A DNA stretch of 64,000 nt from Flavobacteriales bacterium (GCA_016700415.1 CP065018.1:1611001-1675000), one strand, 5' to 3'. Counted from the first letter of the stretch, positions 1 through 9,581 are shown. Notes: a model not told the origin generated them from the sequence alone. Numbers and translations: made by a program.

Positions 1-2026
1 GGCCTTGGCGCTTGTCGATCAGTGCGCTCTGCAGCATGCTCTGGCGTACGTGCGGCGAGTTGGCGTGCTGCGTCACCACCTGCTGGTAGAAGTTGAGCGC
101 ATCGGCGTCCTTCTCCAGGCCGAGGTAGGTCTCCCCGAGCTGGAACTTGGCATCGGCGGCATACTGGCTATTGGGTTTACCCTGCAAAAGCGCCTTCAGC
201 GTGAGGATCTTGTCGTAGGGCTTCTTCTCCAAGCCTTGGCACACGCCCTTCTGGTACTGGGCGTAGTCCTTTGCGACCGCACCGCCGTTGATGGCCTTGT
301 CATACCAAGTGATGGCCGTCGCATTGTTCTTGGTGACGTAGTAGCAGTCGCCAGTGCGGATCATGGCGTCGTCACGCTGCGGCTTCCCGAGCTGGGCGTT
401 GTCGATCGCGCGGCGGAAGGCGGTGGCGGCCTCGTCGTACTGCTTCTGCTTGAAAAAGGCATAGCCCATGCTGTAGCCTGCCTGTTCGAAAAGCGCCGTG
501 GCGTATGCTCCGCCCGCATTGCGCACATCGTCGTACTTCTTCAGCGCGGCGTCATAGTCGCCCATGGCATAGTTCGACTCACCGGCCCAATAGTGCGCCT
601 GCACCGTGGCCTTCTGGTCAACCGGATAGATGAGCGCCTTGTTGAAGAAGGTGAGCGCCTCGGCATACTTGCGGCCTTCGTACAGCTCCACGCCACGGTC
701 GAACGCCAGCTTTTGGTAGGCTTCCTTCAGCCGAATGTCCTTGTCATGGATCGCGTCCAGCGCACCGAGCGCGGCCTCGTAGTTCTTCGTCTTCAGGTAC
801 ACGTCGAGCAGGAATTCCTGCGCCTCGTCGTGCCGGGCGGAGTTCGGATACTTCGCCATGTAATCGCGCAAGGCGATGATGGCCTCGTTGTACGGGTCGA
901 AGGAAAGCTCGTAGGCGAGCTTGGCGTAGTTGAAGAGCGCATCCTCGGTGACGCGCGGATCGTTGCCCAAGTCGTAAGCCTTCTTGAAAGCATTGCGTGC
1001 GTAGTTCTTCTGGTCCAGCTTGAGATAGCAATCCGCCATGTGGTAGGCTGAAAGCTGCGCGAGGCTGTCCGTGCTGTTGTTCACCACCTGCGTGAACTGC
1101 GACATCGCCTGCTGATACTGCTCGTTCTGGTAGTAGGCATAGCCCACGATGTAGCGGTCGCCGCGCTCCACACCGGCCCGCTGGATGCTCTTCTCGAGGT
1201 AGGGCAACGCTTCCTTGTACTGGCCCGTGCGGTAGTAGGCCTCGCCGGCCAAGCGGTTGATGTCATTCTTGCTCTTGGTCCCGTCGGGGTCGTCCAGCAA
1301 GGGCTTCGCATATTCCAACAGTGCTTCGTAGTGGCCTTGCAGGAATTGGATCTGCGCGATATAGTAGGGTACCACGCGGCCGAATGCGGCATCGTCCTTC
1401 AGCTTTTCGAAACCTTCCAAAGCAGCGGCATAGTTCCGCTTGGCGTAGTTGATGTGCGCCGTATAGTACGTGGCCGGCGCGGCGTATATGCCGTCCCCGT
1501 CCTTCACCTTGGCGAATTCCACCAAGGCCTTGTCGGGCTGGTCGTTCATGAAGAGCGCGTAGCCTTTCTTGAAGACGAACTCCGTACGATCATTGGCACC
1601 CAGAGCGGTCTCATCCACCTGCCCGGCCCAGGCCAACGCATCGGCCCAGCGCTTGCGTTCGAAGTAGTGGCGGAAGAGCTCGAGGCGGAGCGCCGGGACG
1701 TGGAAGTTCTCCGGATGTTCGTCGATGAAAGCGAGCAAGCGGTGGCTGGCGTCGCCGTGAAAAAGCCGCACGGAGCTCAACGCGCCCCAGAATTCGGCCT
1801 CGATGCGTTGGTCGGCATGTTCATCGCGGGTGGCGGCGGCGATGCGGTCGAATTCGTACAGCGCCGCGCCGTATTGGGCTTTGTCGAAAAGCTCCATGGC
1901 ATGCGCCAGCGGGGCACCGGGGCGCTCGTAGTGCGCGGGCCGCTGCGCCATGGCCGCAAGGCCGCAGACGACAAGGGCCAACGGCAGCATCAGGCGCAGA
2001 AGACGGGGACGGAGAAGGTTCTTCAT
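1..2026 (-). CDS. Tetratricopeptide-repeat protein, 3' end outside window
   Basis: The frame is open for 675 codons from an ATG at 2026 to the left edge with no stop, so only the N-terminal part is visible. It begins with an Arg-rich, hydrophobic signal peptide ending AAMAQ, then becomes a long series of TPR-like helical pairs. Typical segments are AATYYTAHINYAKRNYAAAL, GEAYYRTGQYKEALPYLEKS and GYAYYQNEQYQQAMSQF. TPR arrays act as protein-interaction scaffolds. Large secreted TPR proteins of this kind are conserved in Bacteroidota, but I cannot assign a specific role. It is divergent from the FtsE-type gene, with about 195 bp between the two starts. The large plus-strand frames over this stretch are antisense shadows. 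Confidence is high for the gene and the repeat class, low for function. Confidence 0.85.
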   Translation of the reverse strand, partial: MKNLLRPRLLRLMLPLALVVCGLAAMAQRPAHYERPGAPLAHAMELFDKAQYGAALYEFDRIAAATRDEHADQRIEAEFWGALSSVRLFHGDASHRLLAFIDEHPENFHVPALRLELFRHYFERKRWADALAWAGQVDETALGANDRTEFVFKKGYALFMNDQPDKALVEFAKVKDGDGIYAAPATYYTAHINYAKRNYAAALEGFEKLKDDAAFGRVVPYYIAQIQFLQGHYEALLEYAKPLLDDPDGTKSKNDINRLAGEAYYRTGQYKEALPYLEKSIQRAGVERGDRYIVGYAYYQNEQYQQAMSQFTQVVNNSTDSLAQLSAYHMADCYLKLDQKNYARNAFKKAYDLGNDPRVTEDALFNYAKLAYELSFDPYNEAIIALRDYMAKYPNSARHDEAQEFLLDVYLKTKNYEAALGALDAIHDKDIRLKEAYQKLAFDRGVELYEGRKYAEALTFFNKALIYPVDQKATVQAHYWAGESNYAMGDYDAALKKYDDVRNAGGAYATALFEQAGYSMGYAFFKQKQYDEAATAFRRAIDNAQLGKPQRDDAMIRTGDCYYVTKNNATAITWYDKAINGGAVAKDYAQYQKGVCQGLEKKPYDKILTLKALLQGKPNSQYAADAKFQLGETYLGLEKDADALNFYQQVVTQHANSPHVRQSMLQSALIDKRQG

Positions 2027-2221
2027 CAGCGGTTCAAAGGTCCGGGGGATGCGGGCGCGGACCGGCGGGGAAGGCCTGAATTATCCACGCTGCCGTGTTC
2101 ACCCTCCCGGTCCGAATGTTGAAGCATTGAAAAGAGGAACGCAGGAATGCGCCCCGGAATTTTATTCCTTTGGACGATCTTGCACGGAACGCCCCTTTGC
2201 GGGCGTACACAGAACCGCCCC

Positions 2222-2914
2222 ATGGCCGACACTTCCCCCATCATCGAACTGCACGACGCCCGGATCTTCCAGCGCGAGAACCTGGTGCTCAACAACGTGG
2301 ACCTCACGATCAATTCCGGCGAGTTCGTCTATCTCGTGGGCCGCACCGGCAGCGGCAAGAGCAGCCTGATGCGCACGCTCTACGGCGACCTGCCCTTCAA
2401 GGAGGGCGAAGGCCACGTGGCGGGCTTCGACCTGCGGAAGCTGAAGCGCAGGCAGGTGCCTTACCTGCGGCGGAAGATCGGCATCGTCTTCCAGGATTTC
2501 CAGCTGCTGGGCGACCGCAACGTGAACGAGAACCTGATGTTCGTGATGCGCAGCACCGGGTGGAAGGACAAGAAGGCGATGGAACGGCAGGTGCAGGAAG
2601 TGCTGGAGAAAGTGGGCCTGGGCAACAAAGGCTACAAGATGCCGCACGAGCTCAGCGGCGGCGAGCAGCAGCGCGTCAGCATCGCACGTGCGCTGGTGAA
2701 CGACCCCGAACTGATCCTGGCCGACGAGCCCACCGGCAACTTGGACCCCGAGACCACGGCGGAGATCGTGGAGCTGCTCTACACCATCAGTTGCGGCGGC
2801 CGCTGCGTGATCATGGCCACGCACGACTACACCCATATCAAGAAGGTGAACGCCCGGGTGGTCCGCTGCGAGGAGGGAAAGTTGCTGGAGGTGAGCGCTG
2901 CGCCCGTCGTGTGA
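2222..2914 (+). CDS. ftsE: Cell-division ABC transporter ATP-binding protein FtsE
   Basis: A 230-residue ABC ATPase with Walker A GRTGSGKSS (about residues 40-48), Q-loop Gln in VFQDFQ (91), signature LSGGEQQR (144-151), Walker B LILADEPTGNLD (164-175) and H-loop His in ATHD (201). The short single-domain length and the close match to the FtsE/LolD/MacB-like group, especially FQDFQLL and the YGDLPFKEGEG region after Walker A, point to FtsE. FtsE works with the membrane protein FtsX at the divisome, where it activates peptidoglycan hydrolases. No ftsX lies next to it. I chose the ATG at 2222 because it gives the normal FtsE N-terminus; an in-frame ATG at 2147 would add 25 unconserved residues. 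A LolD-like lipoprotein exporter ATPase is the alternative. Confidence 0.8.
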   Translation: MADTSPIIELHDARIFQRENLVLNNVDLTINSGEFVYLVGRTGSGKSSLMRTLYGDLPFKEGEGHVAGFDLRKLKRRQVPYLRRKIGIVFQDFQLLGDRNVNENLMFVMRSTGWKDKKAMERQVQEVLEKVGLGNKGYKMPHELSGGEQQRVSIARALVNDPELILADEPTGNLDPETTAEIVELLYTISCGGRCVIMATHDYTHIKKVNARVVRCEEGKLLEVSAAPVV

Positions 2915-3023
2915 TGGAACGCAGATAACGCTGAAAGGGCTGATCTACGCGGATAAGACCGACCACGCGGCATTTCGAAATTGGCACCAAGCCCCCGGCC
3001 GACCACACGCCCACGCGGAAGCA

Positions 3024-3764
3024 CTACACCCGGCCAACACGCAGGTTCAGTTGCCAACGAACATCGCGGCTCGTTGACGGATCACCCCAGGCGGCAAGTA
3101 ATTCCACATGGATCAGGTCCACGGGATCGATGCCATGTTTGGCGCGATACTTCACACTTGCGCTCCACGTACGCATGTAGCCTTCAACCCCGGCCAGGTC
3201 CATCTGGCTGATCATCTCGAAGGACGGCGCATGGACAGGTTCGAAAGCGAAATGCAGGTCCCCGTATCCCCGTTCCACAATGCGGTTCGGCCCGATCCAG
3301 AACGGATCAACGATCTCATCATGCAAGCGGTGGATCAAACGGTCCACATCGGGTCCTATGTACGCGAAGGCGAAACTCCACGCGGCGATCACGCCATTGG
3401 GATCTAGCACGCGCCGCACCTCCCGTTCAAATGCCTCTCCATGGAACCAGTGCATCGCATTGGCCACGGTCACCAAGTCGATAGATGCATCGTCCAATCC
3501 ACTGGCCAACGCATCGGCCTTTCTATAGTGGATGCGCTCATGAGGGTCGGCCTGCCCCAACAGTTCCTCGCTGATGTCCGTCGCCACGACTTGATCAAAA
3601 TGGTCCACCAGACTTGCAGCCGCCTGCCCACTGCCGGTAGCACAATCCCAAACGACCCGCTTTGATGGTGCGATCGATGCCAGATAGGCGAATAGTGCGT
3701 CAGGGTAGCGGGGCCTGAAGCGTGCATAATCCTTGGCGATGGACGCGAAGAAATTTTCCTTCAT
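3024..3764 (-). CDS. Class I SAM-dependent methyltransferase
   Basis: A 246-residue protein that starts MKENFFASIAKDYARFRP, characteristic of the small-molecule methyltransferase group that includes trans-aconitate methyltransferase and yeast Crg1-like enzymes. Motif I reads VVWDCATGSGQAA, with the acidic end of strand 2 in VVATDIS and motif IV/post-I around LVTVANAMHWF. The substrate cannot be read from the sequence. An in-frame ATG seven codons upstream (3785) is possible, but MKENFF fits the family better. It lies 50-80 bp downstream of the two glycosyltransferase genes on the same strand, so cotranscription is plausible. Confidence 0.8.
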   Translation of the reverse strand: MKENFFASIAKDYARFRPRYPDALFAYLASIAPSKRVVWDCATGSGQAAASLVDHFDQVVATDISEELLGQADPHERIHYRKADALASGLDDASIDLVTVANAMHWFHGEAFEREVRRVLDPNGVIAAWSFAFAYIGPDVDRLIHRLHDEIVDPFWIGPNRIVERGYGDLHFAFEPVHAPSFEMISQMDLAGVEGYMRTWSASVKYRAKHGIDPVDLIHVELLAAWGDPSTSRDVRWQLNLRVGRV

Positions 3765-3816
3765 GTTGACTTGGAATGTTGTCAACGTATTTCAGGCTTT
3801 GACAAACTGACAACGT

Positions 3817-4938
3817 TCAACCGACAACTATACCCAGTATCACCTTCGCATTCGCGGTATTGCAGAAGCGCTCCTCCAGCACGCGCACCCGTTTTTCCAA
3901 CGCGGCCCCACTGGCGGGCACGGCCATACAGGCCTGAATGCTGAGCCGCATGGTCTCCGGATCATCATGCACGCGACAGAGGCTTTCCAGCCCGGTGTCC
4001 TGCACCATCGGGGTGTTGCAGACCACATGGCGGCCGATGAAAAGGCAGAGCAGCAGCTTCAGCTTGATCCCGGTGGCCTGAAAGGTGGGCAATACGTTCA
4101 CTTGTGCGGCGCGCACCAACGCGGTGATCTCCGCCGTGGGGATGTTCTCGCGCAGCTTCACGTTGTTCGCACGGGCCACAGCGGCCCGCAGCTCCGGGCT
4201 CGCGCCACGCCCGGCGATCACCAAGGGGATCGGCAGGCCGCGGAACACCTCGTTCACCAAATAGAGCGCGGCCCTGTCGTTCTCCGGCACGCTCAGCGCG
4301 CCGTGGTAGAGGCAGAAATCACCCAAGCCGCCGGGCACATCCACTTTGGCGCTGGGGTGAAAGGCGGGCACATGCCTTACATCGCGGAAATGGGAGGCGA
4401 AATAGTGCTGGTCGTTGGGTGAGATCGCCAACAGCACATCGGCTTCGCTCAGGATGGTCTCGAACTTCCGGAGCTTCCGCGCTTCTTGCACGAAATATGT
4501 CCGCTTGAACGTGCTCCGTTCCGCCAGCGCCAACGCGGCATAGTAGTCGTGTTCCACGTTGTGCGTGCGCACCAAGCGCTTGCGACCGAGCAGGCGCCGG
4601 TCACCGAGGTGATAGCAGGAATGCAGCCCTTCGAAAAGGATCGGATGCTCGTCCGAACAGAGCCGGTCCACAAGTTCCTCGCTCCTGCGGCTCTGGACCA
4701 CATAGGGCAGGCTGCTCAGTAGCTGGTGCTTGCCGGTATCGCGCTTGTAATAGTGGACGCTTTCGCAGATCTCCGCCAGCTCCGGTGCCTCTGCCCTGCC
4801 GTATTCGAAGCAGTGCAGATGGATGCGCACACCGATTTCCGCCAAGGCCTTCACCTTGTAAAAGACGTCGATCACCCCGCCGTAATCCGCCGGCCATGGG
4901 ACATCGAAACTGACAATATGCAGATGGGGTTCAGCCAA
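3817..4938 (-). CDS. Glycosyltransferase, GT-B fold
   Basis: About 373 residues. The N-terminal half has HIVSFDVPWPADYGG, the nucleotide-sugar transferase start with a Gly-rich loop, and later RTHNVEHDYY. The C-terminal half has LCLYHGALSVPEN-like and VIAGRG segments and a late conserved glutamate region, as in GT-B glycosyltransferases related to GT4. It probably transfers a sugar onto a surface polysaccharide or lipid carrier. The start is a judgement. An ATG at 5046 would overlap the upstream gene by 116 bp, whereas a TTG at 4938 gives an 8-bp overlap with the upstream stop and a natural N-terminus LAEPHLHIVSF. The overlap indicates translational coupling with the gene before it. Donor and acceptor are unknown. 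Confidence 0.75.
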   Translation of the reverse strand: MAEPHLHIVSFDVPWPADYGGVIDVFYKVKALAEIGVRIHLHCFEYGRAEAPELAEICESVHYYKRDTGKHQLLSSLPYVVQSRRSEELVDRLCSDEHPILFEGLHSCYHLGDRRLLGRKRLVRTHNVEHDYYAALALAERSTFKRTYFVQEARKLRKFETILSEADVLLAISPNDQHYFASHFRDVRHVPAFHPSAKVDVPGGLGDFCLYHGALSVPENDRAALYLVNEVFRGLPIPLVIAGRGASPELRAAVARANNVKLRENIPTAEITALVRAAQVNVLPTFQATGIKLKLLLCLFIGRHVVCNTPMVQDTGLESLCRVHDDPETMRLSIQACMAVPASGAALEKRVRVLEERFCNTANAKVILGIVVG

Positions 4939-6043
4939 GGTGCTCCAAGATCGATCGCAACTTCGCGGTTTCCTCTTCACCGTCCAGCTTGCGGGCCGCG
5001 AAAGTAGCGTTTGCGCGCAAGGCGGAAATGCGGGCGGGATCGGCAAGGAGTTGCTGCACGGCTTGGACGATCGCCCCGGGCTCTGCCTGCTTCAGTACCA
5101 CACCACAATCAAATTCCCTTACAATGCCCGCCACCTCCGGCAGGTCCGTGGCCAATACCGGAATGCCGGCGTGCAAGTAATCGAACAGCTTGTTGGGCAG
5201 ACTGAAGCGGTAGTTCAGGTTGGTGTCCTTGTCCAGCGTGAGGCCCAAGTCGGCGTTGCGCGTGTAGGCCATCATGCGCTCGTAGGGTAACTTCCCCAGC
5301 AGCCGCACCCGGTCTTGCAGCGCATGTTCCTTCACTAGTTGCTCCAGCACCGGCCAAGCATCGCCACCTCCGATGATCAGCAACAGGCACTCCGGTAGCT
5401 CCCGCATGGCCAGCACCGCTTCTTCCGCGCCGCGATCGACATTGATGCCAGCGCCCTGCATCACCAGGATGCGCTTGTCTGCTGGTAGCTGAAGGGCTTC
5501 ACGCGAAGGCATCGGGCCGAGATCGCGCTTCATCGGGATGTTGCGCACCACTTGCACCGTGTTGCCATAGCGCGCATGGTACTGCTCCGCGATGCTCCGG
5601 TTCACGGTGATCACGGTCTTCAGTTTCGGGAAGATCCACTGTTCGATCGCGAGCCACACGGCACGGATGCGTGGCCTTCGCACCAGCTCCGGGACTTCCG
5701 TATAAAACTCGTGCGTGTCGTAGATGAGCTTCTTCCCCCGCATCCGCGCCACCAAATAATTCGGAAGCAGCGTGTCCAAGTCATTGCTTAGCAACAGCGT
5801 GGACCGGCTGAAGAGCAGGAACAGAAAAAGCCGGGTGTTGTATTCCGCGTAGAACAGCGGTCCCTTGTTGAAGAGCAGCCGCATGCGCCGCGTGCGGTAC
5901 GGCCGTTCCAAAGGCAGGCTGGCCGGGAGTTTCCTACCGACCAACAACACCTCGTAGCCCAGGGCCACAAGCACGGTACAACTGCGGTGGACGCGGTTGT
6001 CCGTGGCCAGGTCGTTGGTGACGCTGACAAGGGCGGCTTTCAT
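4931..6043 (-). CDS. Glycosyltransferase family 4-like protein
   Basis: A 370-residue GT-B glycosyltransferase. The N-terminus MKAALVSVTNDLATDNRVHR is the typical start of this Bacteroidota group. YDTHEFYTEVPE follows in the acceptor domain. The donor domain has LVMQGAGINVDRGAEE, LLIIGGGD and the sugar-nucleotide signature region LPNKLFDYLHAGIPVLATDLPE near residue 295. It likely adds a hexose in cell-surface glycan synthesis. It overlaps the following glycosyltransferase by a few bases, so the two form a coupled pair; a methyltransferase follows. Family assignment is firm, the sugar is unknown. Confidence 0.88.
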   Translation of the reverse strand: MKAALVSVTNDLATDNRVHRSCTVLVALGYEVLLVGRKLPASLPLERPYRTRRMRLLFNKGPLFYAEYNTRLFLFLLFSRSTLLLSNDLDTLLPNYLVARMRGKKLIYDTHEFYTEVPELVRRPRIRAVWLAIEQWIFPKLKTVITVNRSIAEQYHARYGNTVQVVRNIPMKRDLGPMPSREALQLPADKRILVMQGAGINVDRGAEEAVLAMRELPECLLLIIGGGDAWPVLEQLVKEHALQDRVRLLGKLPYERMMAYTRNADLGLTLDKDTNLNYRFSLPNKLFDYLHAGIPVLATDLPEVAGIVREFDCGVVLKQAEPGAIVQAVQQLLADPARISALRANATFAARKLDGEEETAKLRSILEHLG

Positions 6044-6113
6044 CCACGCAAAGAAAGGGTCCGGGACCCGTATTTATCCCGGACCCTTCTTTGGCCGTAG
6101 AGCACGGAGGTCC

Positions 6114-8285
6114 TCACTTCACCTTCACCGCACGCTTCACCACCACGGCACCATCCAACATGAAGGTGCAGAAGTAAGTGCCCGCAACTAGCTTAGTGGT
6201 GTTCCAACTGTAGGTGTATGCACCAGCTTCTGCCAGTTCCTCACGCAAGGTGGCCAAGCGCTTGCCCTCGCTGGTGCTCACTTGCAGGCTCACTTTGCCC
6301 GCCTTTGGCACGTAGTATTCCAGTGTGGTGAGATCTGCCACCGGGTTGGGGATGATCAACAGGCGCTGCTCTTGAAGATCGTTCTCTTGCTGTGTGGATC
6401 CTTGCTCCAAACTTCTTCCTGGGGCCGCATCACCTTGTGCCGCACAGCAATGGTTGATCTGGTCCTGCAACTGGGCGATGGTGGCTTGTTGCTCTTGAAA
6501 GGCGGCAACGAGCATCGGGGTGATGCCCCCGAGGTTTACAGCTTTGAACGTCACTGCCGGATTCACTTCGTTCCCTAGCGAATCATATTCCGCAGGTTGG
6601 ACCGTCTCCATCACCATCTCGGGAAACACAGTTTCCAATTCGGAAGCCAGGAAACCATACTGTTGTTCCACTGGGAGACCTATGGTGGGAAATTCGTCGG
6701 TACGGAATCGATACGCCTTCGGATTCAGTTGCATGATCCGTTCGCTCGCTTCTGTCAACACGGTGATCTCAGTCTTAAGCGACTCATCCGATGAGGTCCA
6801 CACACCCCCGGGAGAAAATGTACGTCCATTAAAATACCCCGCCCAATCATTGGCGCCGGAGCCAAAGTTGACACCATAGATGCTATAGTTCTGGTAACCA
6901 CCTGAGGCATCGCCATAAACCCCATAATTCAAAGCTCCTTTGACCGCGCTTCCCCACACACCTTTTGCGTTGGAAACCACGGTCCCTGCAATGGCCGTAG
7001 CATTGCAGCGCAGGCCATACAACTGCGCGGTTGTCCCTCCCACTTGGTTCTCGGCTTTTATCCATGCTCCGTAGGTGAAGCCGTTGTTCGCAACGTTGTT
7101 CGTAGCAGACACATCCAAGCCATAGTTGTACAATGCCGCATTTTGAGTCGTCACCTTAAGCCCTGTGATCTGATGGGTTGCACCGGCAGGTGTGGAGGCT
7201 ACAGAAATGTGCGAACCGTTCACATTACCGGCAGCATCACTTTTAACCTCCACATTGGTCCCACCAGCAACACCACAATTAATACAATCCGTTTCATTCG
7301 CGCTGATAGTCAGCTTGTAATACCCTGTGGTCGATGGATGCCCGATCAGCACTCTCCAACTTGCATCAGTACAGCCTCCCACAGGTGGACCAGGAGCTGT
7401 ATAAACTTGGCGTGAGTAGGCATCCAGATCCCATTCGCAGCCGCTTCCCGTTCCCGGTGGCACGTTCCTCCATTTCACCACGCCAAAGTCCGGGCCCGGC
7501 GTATCATCTACCACCAAGAACTTCGTGAGCGTGGGGGCAATAGCGTCAGTGGGCAGTTGCCGAATGCGCAACTTGCCGTTCAGGATATCCAAACGCTCTG
7601 TGGGTTCGACCACGGTGGAAGGAAAGGCCAAATTCCCGGCATAGAAGTCACCAAGCCCCACGTTCACATGGTCGTTATCCACGGGGAACAGCCGCATGCC
7701 CTCCAAACCCTCCCGGCTGGAGGCACCGCTGGTGGCCGTGGGATCGTAGCCGCTGGTGAAGATCATACGCAAGCGGTCTTTCAGGTATTTGGTGGGGTTG
7801 TCGCTCCAGTGATACACCATGTCCGTGAAGTCCAGCTCACCTGCTTTCTGACCAATGTAGCCTTGGTCGGCATTGCCGGTGAAGGTGATGCCGGTCTTCA
7901 TCCAGTCGCGGTAGCTGCCTTGCTGGGCGGTGTTGTCTGCGGCCGCGAGGTGCAAGAGGCTGTAGGGGCCAAGGGCGCCCGCACCAAGAAAGGTGTTCAC
8001 ATCCGGGCTTAACAATAAGCTACCATCCTTGGTCTGGCTTGGAAAGCCGCCGATGGTGTAGGATATGGTGGGGTTCAATCGCGCTCGCAAAAGATTTCCT
8101 GCGCTGAAATCTATGGAAAGGTTAGTAGGCACCGTCTTCAAAAGAAGCGGCACGGTACTCATGCTGTTGGCCCCCAAGTACTCTGTAGTGGTTATCGAAT
8201 TCCCGCCAAAGTCATTCCATTGCCCGTATGTGGGAAGCAATCCCAGAAATGCAACGGAAGCCAATATGGTTCTTGCGTTCTTCAT
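6114..8285 (-). CDS. Peptidase_S74 (intramolecular chaperone) domain protein with T9SS sorting domain
   Basis: A 723-residue secreted protein. A signal peptide (MKNARTILASVAFLGLLPTYG) is followed by a variable, Gly/Asn-rich, beta-rich region to about residue 490. Then comes the endosialidase-type S74 chaperone signature SSDESLKTEITVL..QLNPKAYRF..YGFLASELETVFPEMV (about 500-590), a short coiled coil (AFQEQQATIAQLQDQINHCC) and a C-terminal T9SS type A domain (LLIIPNPVADLTTLEYYVP to KRAVKVK). S74 domains fold trimeric fibres and are often autoproteolysed; the T9SS tail implies delivery across the outer membrane. Here the sorting domain lies after the S74 domain, so self-cleavage would separate fibre and anchor. 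It is the last gene of the first of three tandem cassettes, 38 bp behind the LVPN-type gene, and the only complete S74 copy. Confidence 0.87.
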   Translation of the reverse strand: MKNARTILASVAFLGLLPTYGQWNDFGGNSITTTEYLGANSMSTVPLLLKTVPTNLSIDFSAGNLLRARLNPTISYTIGGFPSQTKDGSLLLSPDVNTFLGAGALGPYSLLHLAAADNTAQQGSYRDWMKTGITFTGNADQGYIGQKAGELDFTDMVYHWSDNPTKYLKDRLRMIFTSGYDPTATSGASSREGLEGMRLFPVDNDHVNVGLGDFYAGNLAFPSTVVEPTERLDILNGKLRIRQLPTDAIAPTLTKFLVVDDTPGPDFGVVKWRNVPPGTGSGCEWDLDAYSRQVYTAPGPPVGGCTDASWRVLIGHPSTTGYYKLTISANETDCINCGVAGGTNVEVKSDAAGNVNGSHISVASTPAGATHQITGLKVTTQNAALYNYGLDVSATNNVANNGFTYGAWIKAENQVGGTTAQLYGLRCNATAIAGTVVSNAKGVWGSAVKGALNYGVYGDASGGYQNYSIYGVNFGSGANDWAGYFNGRTFSPGGVWTSSDESLKTEITVLTEASERIMQLNPKAYRFRTDEFPTIGLPVEQQYGFLASELETVFPEMVMETVQPAEYDSLGNEVNPAVTFKAVNLGGITPMLVAAFQEQQATIAQLQDQINHCCAAQGDAAPGRSLEQGSTQQENDLQEQRLLIIPNPVADLTTLEYYVPKAGKVSLQVSTSEGKRLATLREELAEAGAYTYSWNTTKLVAGTYFCTFMLDGAVVVKRAVKVK

Positions 8286-8323
8286 GGTTTTGGTGTTTTT
8301 GTTTGTGCTGTCGTGTTGACTTG

Positions 8324-9319
8324 TTACTGATGAACGAACTTCAACATGCTTCTACCCTGTTTCTCTCTAAGAACCACCACATAAACCCCGTATCCCAGTT
8401 CGGATGGGGTCCAAGTGAAGTGGCCTGAAACTGTTTGCACCGAAAAAATAATCCTTCCTGTTGGGTCCACAATGTGGATTTCTGCATGGTGGTTAACAGG
8501 CCATTCCACATGCAATGCGTCGGAATCCCCATCGTACCAAATTCCACGTAACGGGTCATTTTCCGACACGCCATTTCCATTTGACACAGGTGTAACAGAA
8601 ACGGAATCCACAAAGTAGTACGCTCCTGCTGTGGGTCCATAATCCACGTTGATCGTATCCGTGAGATCATCCTCAAAGAAATTCCCGACCACCAGATAGT
8701 TGTATGCACTATCCGCCGTGAAGGTGCCAGCAATCAGGGACCATTGTGCGGTGTCCGCGAGGATCTGGTCAGCTACGACATGTGCGTAATTCCGAAACCC
8801 AAAGGACGGTCCGGGAATTGTCGTCCATTCATTGGAATTCATCGTAAAAAGCAGGCCCATCCTATCGGCAGCCACTTTTGAAGGCCAAGTGCTACCTCCC
8901 ATCGCCAAGTTGACCCGCATCTTAACGGAATACGCTTGACCGATCGCCAATGGTTCCAACAGCTCAACGCCTACGTACTCCCTAAAATTATCGCCCATAC
9001 TATAAGCGAGCATTCCGACATAGGCATTACCATCCCAAGCATTCTGGAAGCCCCAGCCATTCTGCGGCACACCTACAAGGCTATCTGTTGAACAGCCGTG
9101 AAAATACTCCGGAGATTGGCTCCAAGACATCCAATAGAGTGGCCGGTCACCTTCTTGGAACCCAATTGTGTAGGGGCACGTATCCAGCAGTTCAAAGCTT
9201 GGGTTTGGCACCAAATTCTGCGCTTCGCAGCGCGGAGAAGCAACAAACAACAGGCAACCCAAGAGCCAAATTGCTCCGGGCCACCTGCCGTTCATTGTTG
9301 AGAGAAGCATTCGTTTCAA
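8324..9319 (-). CDS. Secreted LVPNPSFE-type beta-sandwich protein with T9SS sorting domain (cassette copy 1)
   Basis: A 331-residue exported protein. The N-terminus is hydrophobic and ends SPRCEAQ. The mature part begins NLVPNPSFELLDTC, the start of a carbohydrate-binding-like beta-sandwich module seen in many Bacteroidota surface proteins. GAYYFVDSVSVTP ends that module near residue 245. The last roughly 70 residues (EIHIVDPTGRIIFSV..YGVYVVVLREKQGRSMLKFVHQ) are a degenerate T9SS type A tail. Two paralogues follow the same plan further upstream (10130-11146, 11950-12936), and the N-terminal module reappears in the OmpA-like gene at 57445. The ligand is unknown. It is the first gene of a two-gene unit with the S74 protein. 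Confidence 0.8.
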   Translation of the reverse strand: MKRMLLSTMNGRWPGAIWLLGCLLFVASPRCEAQNLVPNPSFELLDTCPYTIGFQEGDRPLYWMSWSQSPEYFHGCSTDSLVGVPQNGWGFQNAWDGNAYVGMLAYSMGDNFREYVGVELLEPLAIGQAYSVKMRVNLAMGGSTWPSKVAADRMGLLFTMNSNEWTTIPGPSFGFRNYAHVVADQILADTAQWSLIAGTFTADSAYNYLVVGNFFEDDLTDTINVDYGPTAGAYYFVDSVSVTPVSNGNGVSENDPLRGIWYDGDSDALHVEWPVNHHAEIHIVDPTGRIIFSVQTVSGHFTWTPSELGYGVYVVVLREKQGRSMLKFVHQ

Positions 9320-9488
9320 ATCGTTCGTTTACCCCGAACTAAGTCGAGGGGTTCGTGTCGACCGGTTTTCGCATCAGTCCGGTCAAAATGCCGCTCCTTT
9401 CCTTGCTCTCCCAACTCGCGGCTTGGTCGGGTGCATGTGGGTCCGGTTCTCCACTCAGACGGAGCCTACTCTGCTTCAGCCTTCGCCT

Positions 9489-9581
9489 TACCTTTGCTCA
9501 GCTTTTGTTCATCTTACTTTCCGGTTTGGTGGGACATTTGCGACTTGGCCCTCGGTGTTACAAGCATCGGGGGCTTTTTTT
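9489..9581 (+). ncRNA. Candidate small RNA module, copy 1
   Basis: A TACCTTTG box (matching the Bacteroidota -7 consensus TAnnTTTG) at 9489-9496 is followed about 50 bp later by a strong intrinsic terminator. The stretch between, including TTTTGTTCATCTTACTTTCC and GTGGGAC, is shared with copy 3 and partly with copy 2 in the other cassettes. No conserved reading frame runs through it. The predicted transcript is about 80 nt. No convincing -33 element was found. It could instead be a decayed leader or an untranslated transcript end. Confidence 0.45.
9547..9581 (+). terminator. Intrinsic terminator of repeat module, copy 1
   Basis: A stem GGCCCTCGGTG..CATCGGGGGC is followed by seven T residues on the plus strand. 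The same stem occurs at 11351 and 13148 with covarying or unchanged arms. Confidence 0.75.

Noticed and set aside
5..2122. Large plus-strand open frames over the left end of the window
   Set aside because: The minus strand carries a continuous TPR protein with signal peptide; the plus-strand frames are antisense shadows caused by high GC.
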